A model generated the notes under the pieces. It did not search any database. It was not told the DNA's origin and saw only the letters and a program-made list of their open reading frames with translations. This document shows positions 24,623 to 37,751 of a stretch of 64,000 bases of DNA, piece by piece. Origin of the DNA: Cunninghamia lanceolata (lineage: Eukaryota > Streptophyta > Pinopsida > Cupressales > Cupressaceae). The translations under genes and the position numbers were made by a program. Within the stretch, counting starts at the first letter, position 1. Every line of letters begins with the position of its first letter. The stretch covers positions 3,844,001 through 3,908,000 of the forward strand of contig BSBN01000860.1 of assembly GCA_027924645.1 (NCBI GenBank), written 5' to 3'.

Positions 24623-24636
24623 TGGTATCAGAGCAA
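24623..24636 (+). promoter_or_regulatory. Primer-binding site of element A
   Basis: TGGTATCAGAGCAA, two bases after the LTR, is complementary to initiator Met-tRNA. Confidence 0.95.
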
Positions 24637-24689
24637 GGTTCCTTGAAAGAAGCCTAACAGCTTGAGGAGGATCTGGGAAGGAGTTTTCA

Positions 24690-25886
24690 ATGGGTTCACT
24701 CAGAGAACAAGTTCAATTGGCTCTAGAAGACCTTGATTGGTCCAAAGTAGAAATATATTATCTAAAAGTGAACCTTAAGGATGCTGATGATTGCATTGAC
24801 TTGCTAAAAGATAAACTAAAGAAATCAATGGAACAAAGGAAGGAATTACTTCATCAACTAGCTAATCTTACTAAAGAAAATGATATGAATGAGGCCTTCG
24901 AAGAAAAGACAAAGGAATGTAAGAAGCTGACAAAATAAATTTCTGTTCTAAAACATGAAATGGAGTCTGGGGCAATAAGGCTAACCAAAGAAATTGAGCA
25001 AAGGAAGAAGAATGAAGAAGACCTGAATCAAACTCTACAAGAAAGAACTGAAGAATGCTGCAAATTGGACATAATAGTTGGCCATCTAGAGTCTGATCTA
25101 CATGAAAGTAGAGATAATGAGAGAGAACTTGAAAGGCAAATTGTCATTCTCAGACATGACCTAGAAGTTGCAAATGAATACAAAGAGAAGTTCAAGATAA
25201 GCTCAACCAAACTTGAAGCACTGCTTGAAAGTCAGAAGAAGGTTGATGACAAGCATGGTCTTGGATATGAGAAATATGAAAGCTCCAGATCTGGACAAAG
25301 AAATTTTCAACCAAGGAATGTGAGAAATGGACCTAGAAGACCTCCGGTAAGACAATCTAATGCTCAAAGGTATCCATCTTTCAATGGAAATTGTTTCAAG
25401 TGCAATAAATTTGGTCATAGAGTTATTCAATGCAGAAGCAGAGTGAATCAAAGTAGTCCATCCTTCTTCGGTCAATGATTCAAGTGTAAAAAGTATGGTC
25501 ATAGATCCAATGAATGCAAAAGTATGATAATAAATAATCCTAACAACAAAGGAAATAGCAATTCTTTTAATGGCTACTGCTTTGCATGCAATGGATTTGG
25601 ACACATGGCCAATTAGTACAGATCAAGAGTGAATCAACAAAGAAATGTTGTATGCTTTAATTGCAATAGATCTGATCATATTGCAAGATTCTACAGAAGC
25701 AGGAATAATGAAAGAAGAGGTCTGGTAAATAGAAAACTAGATGAGCAGAGACAAGACAAAGGTAAGGGTAAAATTGATGTGAATAAAATCTAGAATGAAA
25801 TGAACAAGACATGGGTGAAGAAAGATGCAATGAACAATGATGGGTCCGCACCAGAATCCAGTGCTGATAATTCCCCTAGGAATTGA
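24690..25886 (+). pseudogene. ORF1 of element A: coiled-coil, four-zinc-knuckle gag-like protein
   Basis: About 398 codons in one frame, with four internal stops (24936, 25479, near 25614, near 25791) and no frameshift. The N-terminal 210 residues are a Leu/Glu/Lys heptad-like coiled coil (LRHDLEVANEYKEKF), unlike the globular capsid of ordinary Copia gag. An Arg/Asn-rich linker follows, then four knuckles: CFKCNKFGHRVIQC (intact CX2CX4HX4C); (stop)FKCKKYGHRSNEC, first Cys replaced by a stop; CFACNGFGHMAN, last Cys now Tyr; and CFNCNRSDHIARFY, last Cys now Tyr. The likely role is RNA binding or packaging. It is followed by a spacer with a WVPK remnant like that at gag-pol junctions. Confidence 0.8.
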
Positions 25887-26325
25887 GTCAGGAGTTCTAG
25901 CTCAGGGGGAGCTGCATTGAAAATCAAATTCCCCTAGCTAGTAAGTGGGTACCTAAATCAGGCACGATGAGAAAAGGTAATTTGGGTTACTACAGATCAT
26001 TTAAAATAATTTCTAGGAGAAAAGAATTGGATTTAATGATTTGCAGAGCGATTCATAAGTAACTGCATCAAGAAATAGAGTAACTAGATGAAGTTAGGGC
26101 AACACATTTATTACAATGACAAATGAGGTTTTCTGGAGGATAAAAGGTCTCTCACTCAAGCATTTGAATCACTTTGCATTCAAAGAGAACAAGAAGAAGA
26201 TCATCTAAACTGAAAATCTAGAGATTGAAGCATGAAGAACGAATTCAACCAAAAATTGATCAACCCTAACTCTGTGAAAGAAAAAGGTACTTTTTTGTGA
26301 AGCTTTGAATCTGTAATCTATTGAG
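25887..26325 (+). other. Spacer between ORF1 and ORF2 of element A
   Basis: A short frame, IPLASKWVPKSGTM (from 25928), resembles the W-V-P-K segment preceding protease in plant Copia polyproteins. It may mark where pol was lost. The rest is non-coding. Confidence 0.5.
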
Positions 26326-29300
26326 ATGACTACTATTGTTGTTGATATTACTGAAAGGCCTCGTCCAAAATTTAAGAAGCATCCTTACAAGTCAGTCAGG
26401 GTTGAGTTGTTAGGTACATTTTCTGGTGTCCCATACGAAGTATTGCATGTAGAAGATATTAGGGCATACATCCATTGCAATGTGGATGAATTTGGAAATT
26501 AGAGATTGCTGGAATTGTTTGTGAACCATCTAAAGGATGATAACCATGATTTGAAACTGGAATTCAAAACCTTAGAGAGCAAACATTTTCTACAAGTCAT
26601 TGAATTCCTAACATTTGATGAGAGTGAGTGGGTTCATTACATCTTGAGCTGAATACATGATGAGTTCATATGGCTATTGAAACCTTTCAAGATTATAAAG
26701 GATGTCATCAGAAATGTGACTGGGCTAAATTCAACCGGTGAATTACCCATGTTGAAATCTATGAAAAACTAAACTGTTATTGATGCAACCGGTGCAAAGT
26801 TTGACAAGAGGGCAATGACTATCAATGACATTATAGAACCGGATGTTAAGTTTGCTTCCATGGTGATTAGCTACAAGATTTATCACTCTAGCAGGGAGAA
26901 TTCTGTCTCTGGAACTACCATATATGCAGCATATAAAATGTTGAAAGAAAATGCAAATTGTGACCTATGTGAGCTGTTACAAAATTAACTGATTGAGAAC
27001 ATGAGCAAAATTAAGGACAAGAAAAACACCTTCAAATATGGTTCTCTGGTCATATGTTTATTCTTCTATTTCATGAATGAAGTGCATGGAGTAAAAAGTG
27101 TACAATGGGCTAGTAACAGACTAATTGCAATACAAATAAAGGATCATCTACATAGCATTGGAGATTCTAAGGCACAGAAAACTGCAATTTGGGGGTACTT
27201 TAAAAGTTTTCAGAGTATGATGCATTCAAGGGAAAGAATCCCCAAATCAATAGTTAAGAAGTATGAGGATGAAATCTACTTTATGGTAGACACTAATTAG
27301 TGCCTAATGGAGGATGTGGAACCCAGAACTATATGGATTATGCCTATGGGCTATGAGGTTGATGAAAAGATCTTGGACATGTATGCTCAACATCTCCTGA
27401 GCAAATCAAAAGACACCTCTGTTGAAAGGTTTGGAACATATAAGGAGCTAAGTTTAAAATTGCATGTTGAGCTCAAATAACTAGAGACCAAGAGAAAAGT
27501 TCAGAGGCAAGTTGAAAGGTATGCTGAAAGCATTGGCATAACCAAGGAAGTAGTGAAGCAAAACAGAGAAAGAATTGAAAAGGCTGAAAAGGAGAAATAG
27601 GATAAGAAACAAGAAGATGCTTCGGTGGAACCATCCTCCACTTCAAGGACTACTAGGAGCTCTGTTGCTGCTTCTTATGTTCCCCCTAAACTAGCAAAAC
27701 CAAAAGATAGACCATCTGGTGAAGGAAGTAAGAGAAAGCAAACAGAGGACACAAGAACGTATGTGAGCACAAAAGATGATGAGGAGATGGAGACATATGA
27801 ATAAGTTAAAGAGATAAAATCTAAGAGAGCCAAGACTTCAAGGGCTCCTAAGGACAAACCTTCCGGAAGTAAAAAGGCAAGTAAAAAGCAAGAGACTCGT
27901 AAAGTTGCTATGATTGTTGATGAAATTGTAAAAACAATTACTGTTCATGGAAATCTAAGGCCTATTAGAAAATATTATGATAGTTTTGATGAAGCAAATA
28001 AGAAAATCTTGGAGGATGCCACCATCCTGTACTTGAATAAATTCAATGGAGCTCTACTAGAAATTTTGCAAGAAATTCCTAAAAGCTTAAGGAAAATACT
28101 AGAGATGAGGATGGAAGCCGCCAAGGATAAAGACATAGAACTCAGAGAATATGTCATCTCCACCCTGTGTCTAGTAATGACTAGAAGGGAAGTAGATAAA
28201 ATCCTCAAGGAAGTTAAGGAGAAATTCAAAAGCAAGATCCGAATGAACAAGGTAATGCTTGGTGTAATTGAGGAAGTTGTAAAGGAAATAGAGGAAATTT
28301 TGAAGAAGGCCCTAGATAAAGATAAATATTATATTGTTTCAAAAAAACAAGTTGAGGAAGACAATCCCTTAGTTCCAGAACAAGAGACTTCAGAAGGAAA
28401 GATTAGAGAGGGAAATTATGACCAAAATGATACTCTAGATCCTTTGGAGCAAACCAATGAAGAGACACTAAGTCCTACTCAAGATGACTCAGAGAAGAAT
28501 GAGGATAAAAAATCAGAAGAGGCTGAAGACAAAAGGGATACTAAGGATCAAATATATAAAGTTAACACAGAAGTAAACATGGAAACAAAAATTTCCACTG
28601 AAGTTAACCCACAACAAAAGAAAGAAGAATAAGTCAAGGGCAAGGAAGATAAAATAGAAGAATATGGTACAAATGTTGATGCACCCAAACAAAATAGTCC
28701 TAATACTGACACTGGGAAAACTCAAGGAAAGGAAAGTGGTCCAAAAATTGTGGCAAGAGACACTATAGATGCCGTGAAGAGTCTTCTGAGTAAAGAGATG
28801 CTAGAGTTTGATGAAACTAAACTAATTCAAGGACCACTCAACCTGGATACTTTCTCTCTGGTCCAATTGATGAAGATAGCATATTTCACACAAGCCAAGG
28901 CAAGAGAAAAGGTATTGAAATCTCACATTGAGGACAATGAGTTGCTAGGCCTTGCATCCAGTTTATTGAAGAAGATAATGCCAATGTTCCAGAAAAATCC
29001 ATCTGATTCTCCCTCTAAAAATCTGAAGAGCCTTGTAAATTATGTAAGCATACACTTTGAGTCCTTTGAAAAATCTATAGAAGTTAAAGTTCAGAATGAA
29101 TTTAATAGAAAAATATTTGATGCACTTAAAGGCATGATTGGGTTAGATAGATTGGTGCTAGATAACAGTATAAAGAGTATTCAAAATGCTCTTTCAGAAA
29201 GAGGTAGTATATATAAGTTTTGTTTATCTACTCCTAAACTCATAGAGGATATAGAAGATAAAATAAAGAACTCCAAACAGAAATTGTCAAGCATGTCCCA

Positions 29301-29529
29301 AGCTTTTGATCCGTTGACAATATCAGTGGCAAGTAAGGAATGTCAAGCAATTAGCCTGATGGAAAAAATAAAGAAGTTGAAAAAAGAAAAGGAGAACATT
29401 GAAGCAAGAATGGGTGAGCTTTGGGGACTGATTTACCCTAAGATAGAAGCAATGTTTGATGCTGTGACAGAAGCCCAAACTGCTGCACAAATAGGTGATC
29501 CCATTGACCTTTGGAAGGCTGAAGCATAA
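26326..29529 (+). pseudogene. ORF2 of element A, 1,068 codons, unknown function
   Basis: A single frame starts at 26326 (MTTIVVDITERPRPKFKKHP) and ends at the TAA at 29527. It holds about nine in-frame stops (near 26500, 26650, 26770, 26986, 27298, 27478, 27598, 27802, 28630) but no frameshift over 3.2 kb, so it was kept as coding until recently. The first 330 residues look globular (TFSGVPYEVLHVEDIRAYIH, YGSLVICLFFYFMNEVHGV). A Lys/Glu-rich disordered middle contains basic, NLS-like runs (KKASKKQETRK). The C-terminal part is helical (NLDTFSLVQLMKIAYFTQAK). No retroviral-type enzyme motif and no known family was recognised. It occupies the place of pol. Confidence 0.8.
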
Positions 29530-29888
29530 GCATTTTTTCTCAATGGCCACATTTCAACTTTGAATAATATGAAGAAGATTTGGGATACAGAGTTGGCCCT
29601 GCTAAATAATATTTTTGGAGATGTACTTAAGTATATGTAAATATAACTTAAGGATTGGTTGTACATATGCGGCATTGTATACAGAATTTTTAGGTAAATT
29701 TTGGTTTGTGGATTCCATCCTTTGCCATTGATGTCAAAGGGGGAGTGAACAGAAGTGAAAAATGAGGAACCCAACAAAGGGGGAACTTTGGAAAAAGTGG
29801 AGAGCACAAGTGTACAGAGTAAGGAGGAGTAGCTCCAACACTTAGTCATTTTTCACTAAGTGTTGCCATCAATGCCAAAGGGGGAGAT
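29530..29888 (+). other. 3' leader and polypurine tract of element A
   Basis: Non-coding. AAAGGGGGAG-like tracts occur three times (about 29738, 29777 and 29878). The last, CAAAGGGGGAGAT, abuts the LTR and is the functional-type polypurine tract for plus-strand priming. Confidence 0.8.
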
Positions 29889-30451
29889 TGTTGGCAAGAG
29901 ACACTGCTACGCATGACAAGTGTTGTCATTTATGGCAACTAAGTCCATTCCACACATCCACAGTGCTGTATCAGATCATACCGGAAGTTAGTTCCAAGAT
30001 TTGTCAAGTCCGGATAGACAGGAACAGGGTATATGGTAGAGTTCAGTATTTTGGTCAACGGATCTCTCCAGTTAATCACTGTGTGTTGTAAATTTGAGGG
30101 AGTGTAGAGGAATTTCAAGACAATCTAAATCCAAGATTTTAGCCTCTAGTGAAAAAGGGAGTAAAAGTTATGAGCATCTGAGTACCGGGTCCTAATATTA
30201 CAGAACAGTTCAGTAAAGAACAGGCTGACCTGTGTTAGATCCTTGTGCGGATCTAGTAGAAGTATTTTGGTGAGTTGCGTATGGTACATAATGTTAGTGG
30301 CTGACATGTATGGCAACCTGCAAGTGTTATTTTTGGTACACATCATTATTGGTGTATGGATTCAGCCGACAGAATAGAGTACTTATATTATTTGTTAAGT
30401 TCTTCATAAGGCCGACATAAAGGTGATTGAATTTCCTGAAGCGGATATATA
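29889..30451 (+). repeat. 3' LTR of element A, left piece
   Basis: 563 bp matching 23478-24040. It breaks at GCGGATATATA, where element C enters, and resumes at 37752 after one copy of the ATATA duplication. Confidence 0.95.
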
Positions 30452-31829
30452 TGTTGGATTTAGGACAGACAACTGAGAGGGGAGGTGAATCAGTTGTCCA
30501 AAACTTTCTTCCAATTTAAATTCTTAAATCCACTTTGTAATTCAGTAGCATAATAATAAATCAATCATGGAAATACAATGCATTAAATCAAAACCAGAAA
30601 CACAATAACACATGAGACACCAAGATTTGACATGGAAAACCCGGTTAAGGGAAAAACCATGGGGTGACTAACCCAAGATTGTATTCTCTATTAGAAGAAT
30701 AGAAAGAACCAAATGGCACATGCCAATTAGGGCTCACTACCCGAGCACACTACTCATAAGAGGCTCACTACCTATAGGAGACACACTGTCTACAGAATAA
30801 TAAGTATTACATACTTGAATTGAAGAATATCATCTTCACCATGCTTGAGTTAGTTCCATTTAAGCTCAATACTTTTGCTCTGCCTTTCACTTTCCTCCTC
30901 GCTACCACACTCTCATCTCAACAAGATACACTTTGAAATGACTTTACAACTCCTTATTTATACAAGACATCGACTTAGGACTTATCATCCAAGTCGGCAT
31001 ACATTACAAAGCAAATACACAAATACAACATGACTAATTACAAAAAAACTTCATGCGGATCAACAAACTATCGGCCACATAGATCTGAGACTTCAATCTT
31101 CATTTAGGAACACGCCAATCCTCACGTAACATCTTCAAGATCACTCGTAGGATGTGTAACTCATTCGGTCGGCTAGAGTTAGGAAGAACATCATCATCTA
31201 GAAGTTATTCTTCAATTGCAAGCTCAAACTCCAATACAAACCACCAAAACGAATTTGACACAATCCAAAGACCTCCACAAGCTTGCCTGAATTACCAAGA
31301 ACATCCACACTACATCTACTTACTAAAATCCTTATCTCCTTCATCTGGAACCTCAAGAACACAGTCTGTCATCACTGTCACAATGGAATAGATGCTTGCG
31401 GACCTCCAGACCATGAACCAATTGAGTTGTCACTTCACATGGACTTCCTAAACACTCCACCAAATCTACAGAATAGGATATTGCTTTTCTGGATCTCACC
31501 GGACCTATCTATATCACTTTGTCACCTCTGAATGTCTGCTAGAACTGGTTTTACTTGAGCGGCCACAACTTCTTCAGATCTTCATGCGGACCTCTGAAAT
31601 CTTTACTAGATCATCTTAAGACACATATCTACAAACCCTTTGATGCGCATCCTCTGATCTTCATCTTAGCTAGGATCTTTAGCTTACTGTCTTCACTGTT
31701 CTTCTCTATTCCTGATTAGGACTAATTTTCTCAATATCCTCAGCACACAACTCATCCAATCCTTATCATCAATGCAACAGGAGTATGTTGACATCAATGA
31801 CAACACCAGTTAGGCCCATACTTGCAGCA
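30452..31829 (-). repeat. 3' LTR of Copia C
   Basis: In + orientation it runs from TGTTGGATTTAGG to CTTGCAGCA. It is followed on the element side by ATCTCCCCTTTT, the complement of the polypurine tract. Confidence 0.95.
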
Positions 31830-31842
31830 ATCTCCCCTTTTG
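31830..31842 (-). promoter_or_regulatory. Polypurine tract of Copia C
   Basis: Read on the minus strand this is ACAAAAGGGGAGAT immediately before the LTR, the standard plus-strand primer site. Confidence 0.9.
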
Positions 31843-32154
31843 TCATTGATGGCAACATATGATGTGAAAATTTTTTTGGCCATCAAGACAAGAACTTTTT
31901 CTCACTGACACAACTCCCCCTATCAACAACAACCATTCACATGTCTTCTCTTCCTTTCCTGCTTCCCCTTTGATCAGCAACCACTTGTTTTTCACATGTC
32001 TTCTCTCCCCCTTTGACATCAATGGCAAAGGGCACATACTTGCACCAATTCAGAATCATACCAGCTACTCCCCCTGAGTAGCAGCTCCCCATCATCAATC
32101 CGGACCACAAGATATGACTGTGATATCCACCGGACTAATGCACATCAGTGCACC

Positions 32155-35100
32155 TTAATTCAAAACTAGAGGGGTAATAACCCCTAACTTCTCCCTGAGA
32201 TACTCAAAAGAATCCTTGGGAAGAGGTTTAGTAAAGATATATGCAATCTGATCCTTGGAAGGTATGAACTCCAATCTGACTTCATTCTTGTTCACTTGCT
32301 CTCTCAAAAAGTGAAACTTGATGGATATATATTTAGTCTTTGAATGCAACATCAGATTCTTAGATATATTTATTGCACTTGAATTATCACAGAAGATTGT
32401 GATAGGCTCCTCATACTCCACTCCCATGTCTCTTAGCATTTGCTTCATCCACAAAACTTGAGTACAACTACCTGTTTCTGCAATATATTTTGCTTCTGTA
32501 GTAGACAGAGATATTGCCTCTTGTTTTGTGCTCATCCAAGAAACCAATCTCTTTCCCAAGAAGAATGCTCCACCACTGGTACTCTTTCGGTCATCCAGAT
32601 CTCCTGCCCAATCCACATCTGTATATGTGTGAAGAGAGAAATCATGATCTTTGGGATACCATAAACCATACTCAACTATCCCTTTTAGATATCTAAAAAT
32701 TCTCTTGATTGCCATGACATGAGATTCTCTAGGATCATCTTGGAATCTAGCAACAAGACCAACAACATTCATGATATCAGGTCTAGTTTGAGTGAGATAC
32801 AATAATCCTCCAATCATTGACCTGTACTTTTTCTGATCAGCCTTAGGAGAGTCATCATCTTTCCTCAATTTACATCCAGTTGCCATGGGAGTACTCATTG
32901 GTTTTAATTCTTCTATCCCAAATTTCTTCAACAATTCTTTCACATATTTGGTCTGAGAAATGAAGATTCCTTTCTTTGTTTGAGTGATTTGTAGACCCAA
33001 GAAGAAATTCATTTCCCCAAACATGGACATCTCAAATTCACTTTTCATTTGATTTGCAAAGGTTTTGTACATACTATCTCTTCCTCCAAAAATGATATCA
33101 TCAAAAAACACTTCAACAATCAAGATATTTTCATGATCAATTTTGAAATACAAATTACTGTCAGCAGTACCTTTGTTGAAGCCAATCTTCAAAAGGTGCT
33201 TATCCAATCTCTCATTCCAGGCTCTTAAGGCTTGCTTGAGTCCATACAATGCTTTCTTTAATTTGCAGACCATATCACCATGATCAGATAATTGAAATCC
33301 ACCTGGTTGCTCAATGTATACTTTTTCTTCCAAGTCACCATTCAGGAAGGCAAATTTGACATCCATCTGATATACTTTGAAATCCTTGAAGGCAGCAAAA
33401 GCAAGAAATAATCTGACTGCTTCAATTCTTGCCACCGGAGCAAAAGTTTCTTCAAAATCAACTCCTTCTACTTGGGAGTAACCCTTACAGACCAATCTGG
33501 CTTTATTTCTGACTACTTCGCCATCTTCATTCAGTTTGTTCCAGAAGACCCATTTGGTTCCAATCACATTCTTGTTTTTAGGTCTGGGAACAAGATCCCA
33601 AGTGTGATTTTTCTCAATTTGCATCAGCTCTTCCTCCATTGCTTTAGTCTAGTTTTCATCATTGCAAGCTTCATTCACTGTCTTAGGTTCAATCTTTGAA
33701 ATCAGATAATACTCTTCTGAATCTTGAGCAATCCTTCTTCTTGTTTGCACACCTTTGCTTTTATTGCCTATGATCTGATCTTCAGAGTGATTCAATCTTA
33801 CATACCTAAGAACTTTGGGAGTTTCTTGCACTTTTGATTCTTGAACAGGTTCATTCAAACTTATCTCTTCTTCCTGATTTACCAGATTAGTCTGAATCTG
33901 AATTTCAGAGGGAGCTTGGACTTCTTGAACAAAAATATCATTTTGATCATCTTCATCATATTCATAAAACCTTGAGGGTTTTTCAACACATTCATCAACC
34001 TTCACATTTGTACTTTCAACAATCTTCCTTAATCTCTTGTTATAACACCAGTATGCTTTGCTTTGAGTAGAATAACCCAAGAATATTCCTTCATCACTTC
34101 TAGCATCAAATTTTCCTAGATCTTCATCTCTTTTCATGTAACATTTGCTACCAAAGACTCTGAAATACATCACAGTGGGAGTGATGCCAAACCAAAGTTC
34201 ATAAGGAGTCTTACCAGTATTGCTTCTGATTTGTACTCGATTGAGAATATAGACTGTAGTGCTTATAGCTTCTCTCCAATAGATCTGAGGAACATTTGCT
34301 TCCATCATCATGGTTCTAGATGCTTCTTGGATGGTTTGGTTCTTTCTCTCTACTACTCCATTCTACTGTGGAGTCCTAGGAGCAGACAACTGTCTTTTTA
34401 TTCCATGTTTCTCACAGAATTCTATGAACTCATCGGATGTGAATTCTCCACCTCTATTAGACCTCAGACATTTTAATTTTAATCCGGTTTCATTCTCTAC
34501 CATATCTTTGAATATTTTGAATTTCTCAAGAGCTTCTGATTTCTCTTTCAGAAAAGTCACCCACATCATCCAGAAATGGTCATCAATTAATAACGTGAAG
34601 TATCTATCACCTTGCATACTCCTGATTCTTGCTGGACCACATAGATCAGTATGAACTAAGTCCAATAATCTGGTAGAAGATTGCTCCTTGCTTTTGAATG
34701 AGACTCTGCTTTGTTTACCCAACTGACATTCCTTGCACAAACTATTGGCAGGTTTTACCAATCTTGGAAGATCTCTTATAGCCTGAGTGTTGCTTATCTT
34801 GATGATATTATCAAAATTCACATGACAGATTCTCCTATGCCACAACCAACTATGATCAATTTGAATAAATAAGCAACTTTTACCAGTACCAACCAAGTGG
34901 AAGATGTTACCTTTAGTTTGAGTACCGGATGCAATCTCTGTTCCAGAACTTTCAAAGATCTTGCATTTTCCATTTTTGAATCAGAGATCATAGCCTTTGT
35001 CCACCAACTATCCAACACTGAGAAGATTATGCTTCAAGCCTTGAACATACAGTAAATTACTGGTTTTGTTCTTTCCATCAAAAGAAATAGTTCCTCTACC

Positions 35101-35319
35101 CTTTATTCTGCCAGCAGAATTATCACCAAATTTTACCACTCCTCCTTCATGCCTTTCCAAATCTATGAATTTATTTTTGTCACCTGTCATATGGTGAGAG
35201 AATCTGTCAATGACCCAATCATCCTTTTCCTCAACTTGGGCAGCCAGGGCTCTTTCTACAATTTTATGATTGACGGATTCAGAGGGCATTGGATCTTCTT
35301 CCTTGATGGCAATAAACAC
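32155..35319 (-). pseudogene. pol: pol of Copia C: protease, integrase, RT, RNase H
   Basis: One minus-strand frame from 35319 to 32155 with few stops (about 35005, 34970, 34360, 33647). Order: protease (WVIDRFSHHMTGDK, about 35217, where D-S-G has become D-R-F); pre-integrase zinc region (SWLWHRRICHVNF); integrase (HTDLCGP for the first Asp, CLRSNRGGEF with Asn for the second, NGVVERKN for the Glu); a linker; RT from 33639 ([20 protein letters not shown], catalytic FFDD in [10 protein letters not shown] instead of YVDD); and RNase H ([28 protein letters not shown]). RT and RNase H form an uninterrupted 494-residue stretch ending near 32158. Confidence 0.95.
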
Positions 35320-35363
35320 CCAGTCACTTCCAGATTTGTTTCATGTCTCTGATTCATCATCTA

Positions 35364-36311
35364 TTACTCCTTCATTATCATCATCTTCATGAACATAATA
35401 ACAATTCTTCTAGAACCTTGATCTATTAGGATTTGGCCTTGAAAATCTTTCCAGACACCTTGAGGCAAAATGACCAATCTTATTGCAGTTAAAACATTTA
35501 AAAGGCAATTTCCCTTCATACTTACCAGATCCTCTTGGCAGCCTTTTTGCAATAAGGGCTTCAAGTTGAGCAGCTTCTGCTTCATCTTCTTCTAGGTCTT
35601 TTCTTGCTTTTTCATACCATGATAGTTTCCTTGAAGAGTTCTCTCCTGGATCAAACCTTTGTTTTCCTTTTACAGAGGCACTAGCTTTGAATGCAGATTC
35701 AGTCTTGGGGGGGCATCTCCAAACTCAGTTAATTCAAATGCAGCCAATTTGCCAACCAATTGATCTCTTGTGATACTTGAATAGGATCTAAATTCTTCAA
35801 TGGCAACAACCTTGTATTTGTAAGAAGTAGGAAGGGATCTGAAAACTTTGCCAATAATCTCATCTTCATCCAAGACTCCACCAGCACATCTAATGCCACA
35901 AACAAGCTCATTTACCTTCGCATAAAAGTAGTGATATTTTCATCTTTTCTCATCTTCAGATTTTCAAATTTTCCTTTCAGACTCTATAGCTTGGCACATT
36001 TAACATACTTGTCTCCTTCATGTAGAAGTTCCAATTTTTCCCAAATCTCAAAAGCAGTTTGTAGGTCAACAACATTTGTTAACTCTGAATCAGACAAGGC
36101 ACTTAGAAGGGCTTCTTTAGTCCGTAGATTGTTTTCAGCATATGCGATTTCATCTATGGATTTCAGACCATTCTATGGAGGATTATACTTCTTTGAAGCC
36201 ATGGTCCAGTACTGCATTCCCATACATTGCAAGTGACATTGCATGCAACTTTTTGCAAAGAGTAAACTTGGTTCCATCAAACTTTGGACTATCCTTCTTG
36301 TAGGACGACAT
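35364..36311 (-). pseudogene. gag: gag of Copia C
   Basis: Minus-strand start ATG at 36311 (MSSYKKDSPKFDGTKF). The UBN2-type gag region follows (IIGKVFRSLPTSYKYKVVAI, about 35855). A frameshift at the G run near 35706-35712 moves the frame to that of pol. The CCHC zinc knuckle CFNCNKIGHFASRC at 35496-35455 is intact and in the pol frame. The product would be the capsid/nucleocapsid part of a single gag-pol polyprotein. Confidence 0.85.
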
Positions 36312-36350
36312 CCTGGATCTCCTCAAGCGGTTAAGCTCTTTTATAGGAAC

Positions 36351-36365
36351 TTAGCTCTGATACCA
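36351..36365 (-). promoter_or_regulatory. Primer-binding site of Copia C
   Basis: The minus strand reads TGGTATCAGAGCTAA two bases inside the 5' LTR. It is complementary to initiator Met-tRNA and fixes the element's orientation. Confidence 0.95.
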
Positions 36366-36367
36366 AT

Positions 36368-37746
36368 TGTTGGATTTAGGATAGACAACTGAGAGGGAGG
36401 GTGAATCAGTTGTCCAAAACTTTCTTCCAATTTAAATACTTAAATCCACTTTGTAATTCAGAAGCATAATAATAAATCAATCATGGAAATATAATGCATT
36501 AAATCAAAAGCAAAAACACAATAACACATGAGACACCAAGATTTTGACGTGGAAAACCTGGTTAAGGGAAAAACCATGGGGTGACTAACCCAAGATTGTA
36601 TTCTCTGTTAGAAGAATAGAAAGAACCAAATGGCACATGCCAATTAGGGCTCACTGCCCGAGCACACTGCTCACAAGAGGCTCACTGCCTACATGAGACA
36701 CACTGTCTACAAAATAATAAGTAATACATACTCAAACTGAAGAATAGCATCTTCACCATGCTTGAGTCAGTTCCATTTAAGCCCAATACTTCTGCTCTAC
36801 CTTTCACTTTCCTCCTTGCTACCACACTCTCATCTCAACAAGATACACTTTGAAATGACTTTACAACTCCTTATTTATACAAGACATCGACTTAGGACTT
36901 ATCATCCAAGTCGGCATACATTACATAGCAAATACACAAATACAACATGACTAATTACAAAAAGACTTCACGTGGATCAACACACTATTGGCCACACAGA
37001 TCTAAGACTTCAATCTTCATTTAGGAACACGCCAATCCTCACATAACATCTTCAAGATCATCCGTAGGATGTGTAACTCATCTGATCGGCTAGAGTTAGG
37101 AAGAACATCATCATCTAGAAGTTATTCTTCAATTGCAAGCTCAAACTCTAATGCGGACCACCAACATGAACTGGACACGATCCAAAGACCTCCACAAGCT
37201 TGCCTAAATCACCAAGAACATCCACACTACATCTGCTTATTGAAATCCTTATCTCCTTCATCTAGAACCTCAAGAACACAGTCTGTCATCACTGTCACAA
37301 TGGAATAGATGCTTGTGGACCTCCAGACCATGAACCAATTGAGTTGTCACTTCACATGGACTTCCTAAACACTCCACCAAATCCACGGAATAGGATATTG
37401 CTTTTTCGGATCTCACCAGACCTATCTGTATCACTCTGTCACCTCTGAACATCTGCCAGAACTGGTTTTACTTGAGTGGCCACAACTTTTTTAGATCTTC
37501 ATCTGGACCTCTAAAATCTTTACTGGATCATCTTAAGACACATATCTACAAACCCTTTGATGCACATCCTCTGATCTTCATCTTAGCTAGGATCTTTAGC
37601 TTACTGTCTTCACTATTCTTTTCTGTTCCTGATTAGGACTAATTTTCTCAATATCCTCAGCACACAGCTCATCCAATCCTTATTATCAATGCAACAGGAG
37701 TATGTTGACATCAATGACAACACCGGTTAGGCCCATACTTGTAGCA
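36368..37746 (-). repeat. 5' LTR of Copia C
   Basis: 1,379 bp, TGTTGGATTTAGGATAG to CTTGTAGCA in + orientation, mostly identical to 30452-31829. It is followed by the second ATATA. Confidence 0.95.
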
Positions 37747-37751
37747 ATATA

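Larger units (their letters stand above)
30452..37746 (-). mobile_element. Copia retrotransposon C, full length, inserted in 3' LTR of A
   Basis: The element lies on the minus strand. 5' LTR 36368-37746 and 3' LTR 30452-31829 (1,379 and 1,378 bp, mostly identical) flank a PBS, gag, pol and PPT. The 5-bp target duplication ATATA is exact at 30447-30451 and 37747-37751. Joining GCGGAT + ATATA + TAGCCGATGG restores the sequence present in A's 5' LTR at 24029-24047. It is the most recent and best-preserved layer, though its ORFs carry several stops and one frameshift. Confidence 0.97.

Noticed and set aside
32440..32664. + strand ORF of 74 codons
   Set aside because: Antisense shadow of the Copia C RNase H frame.
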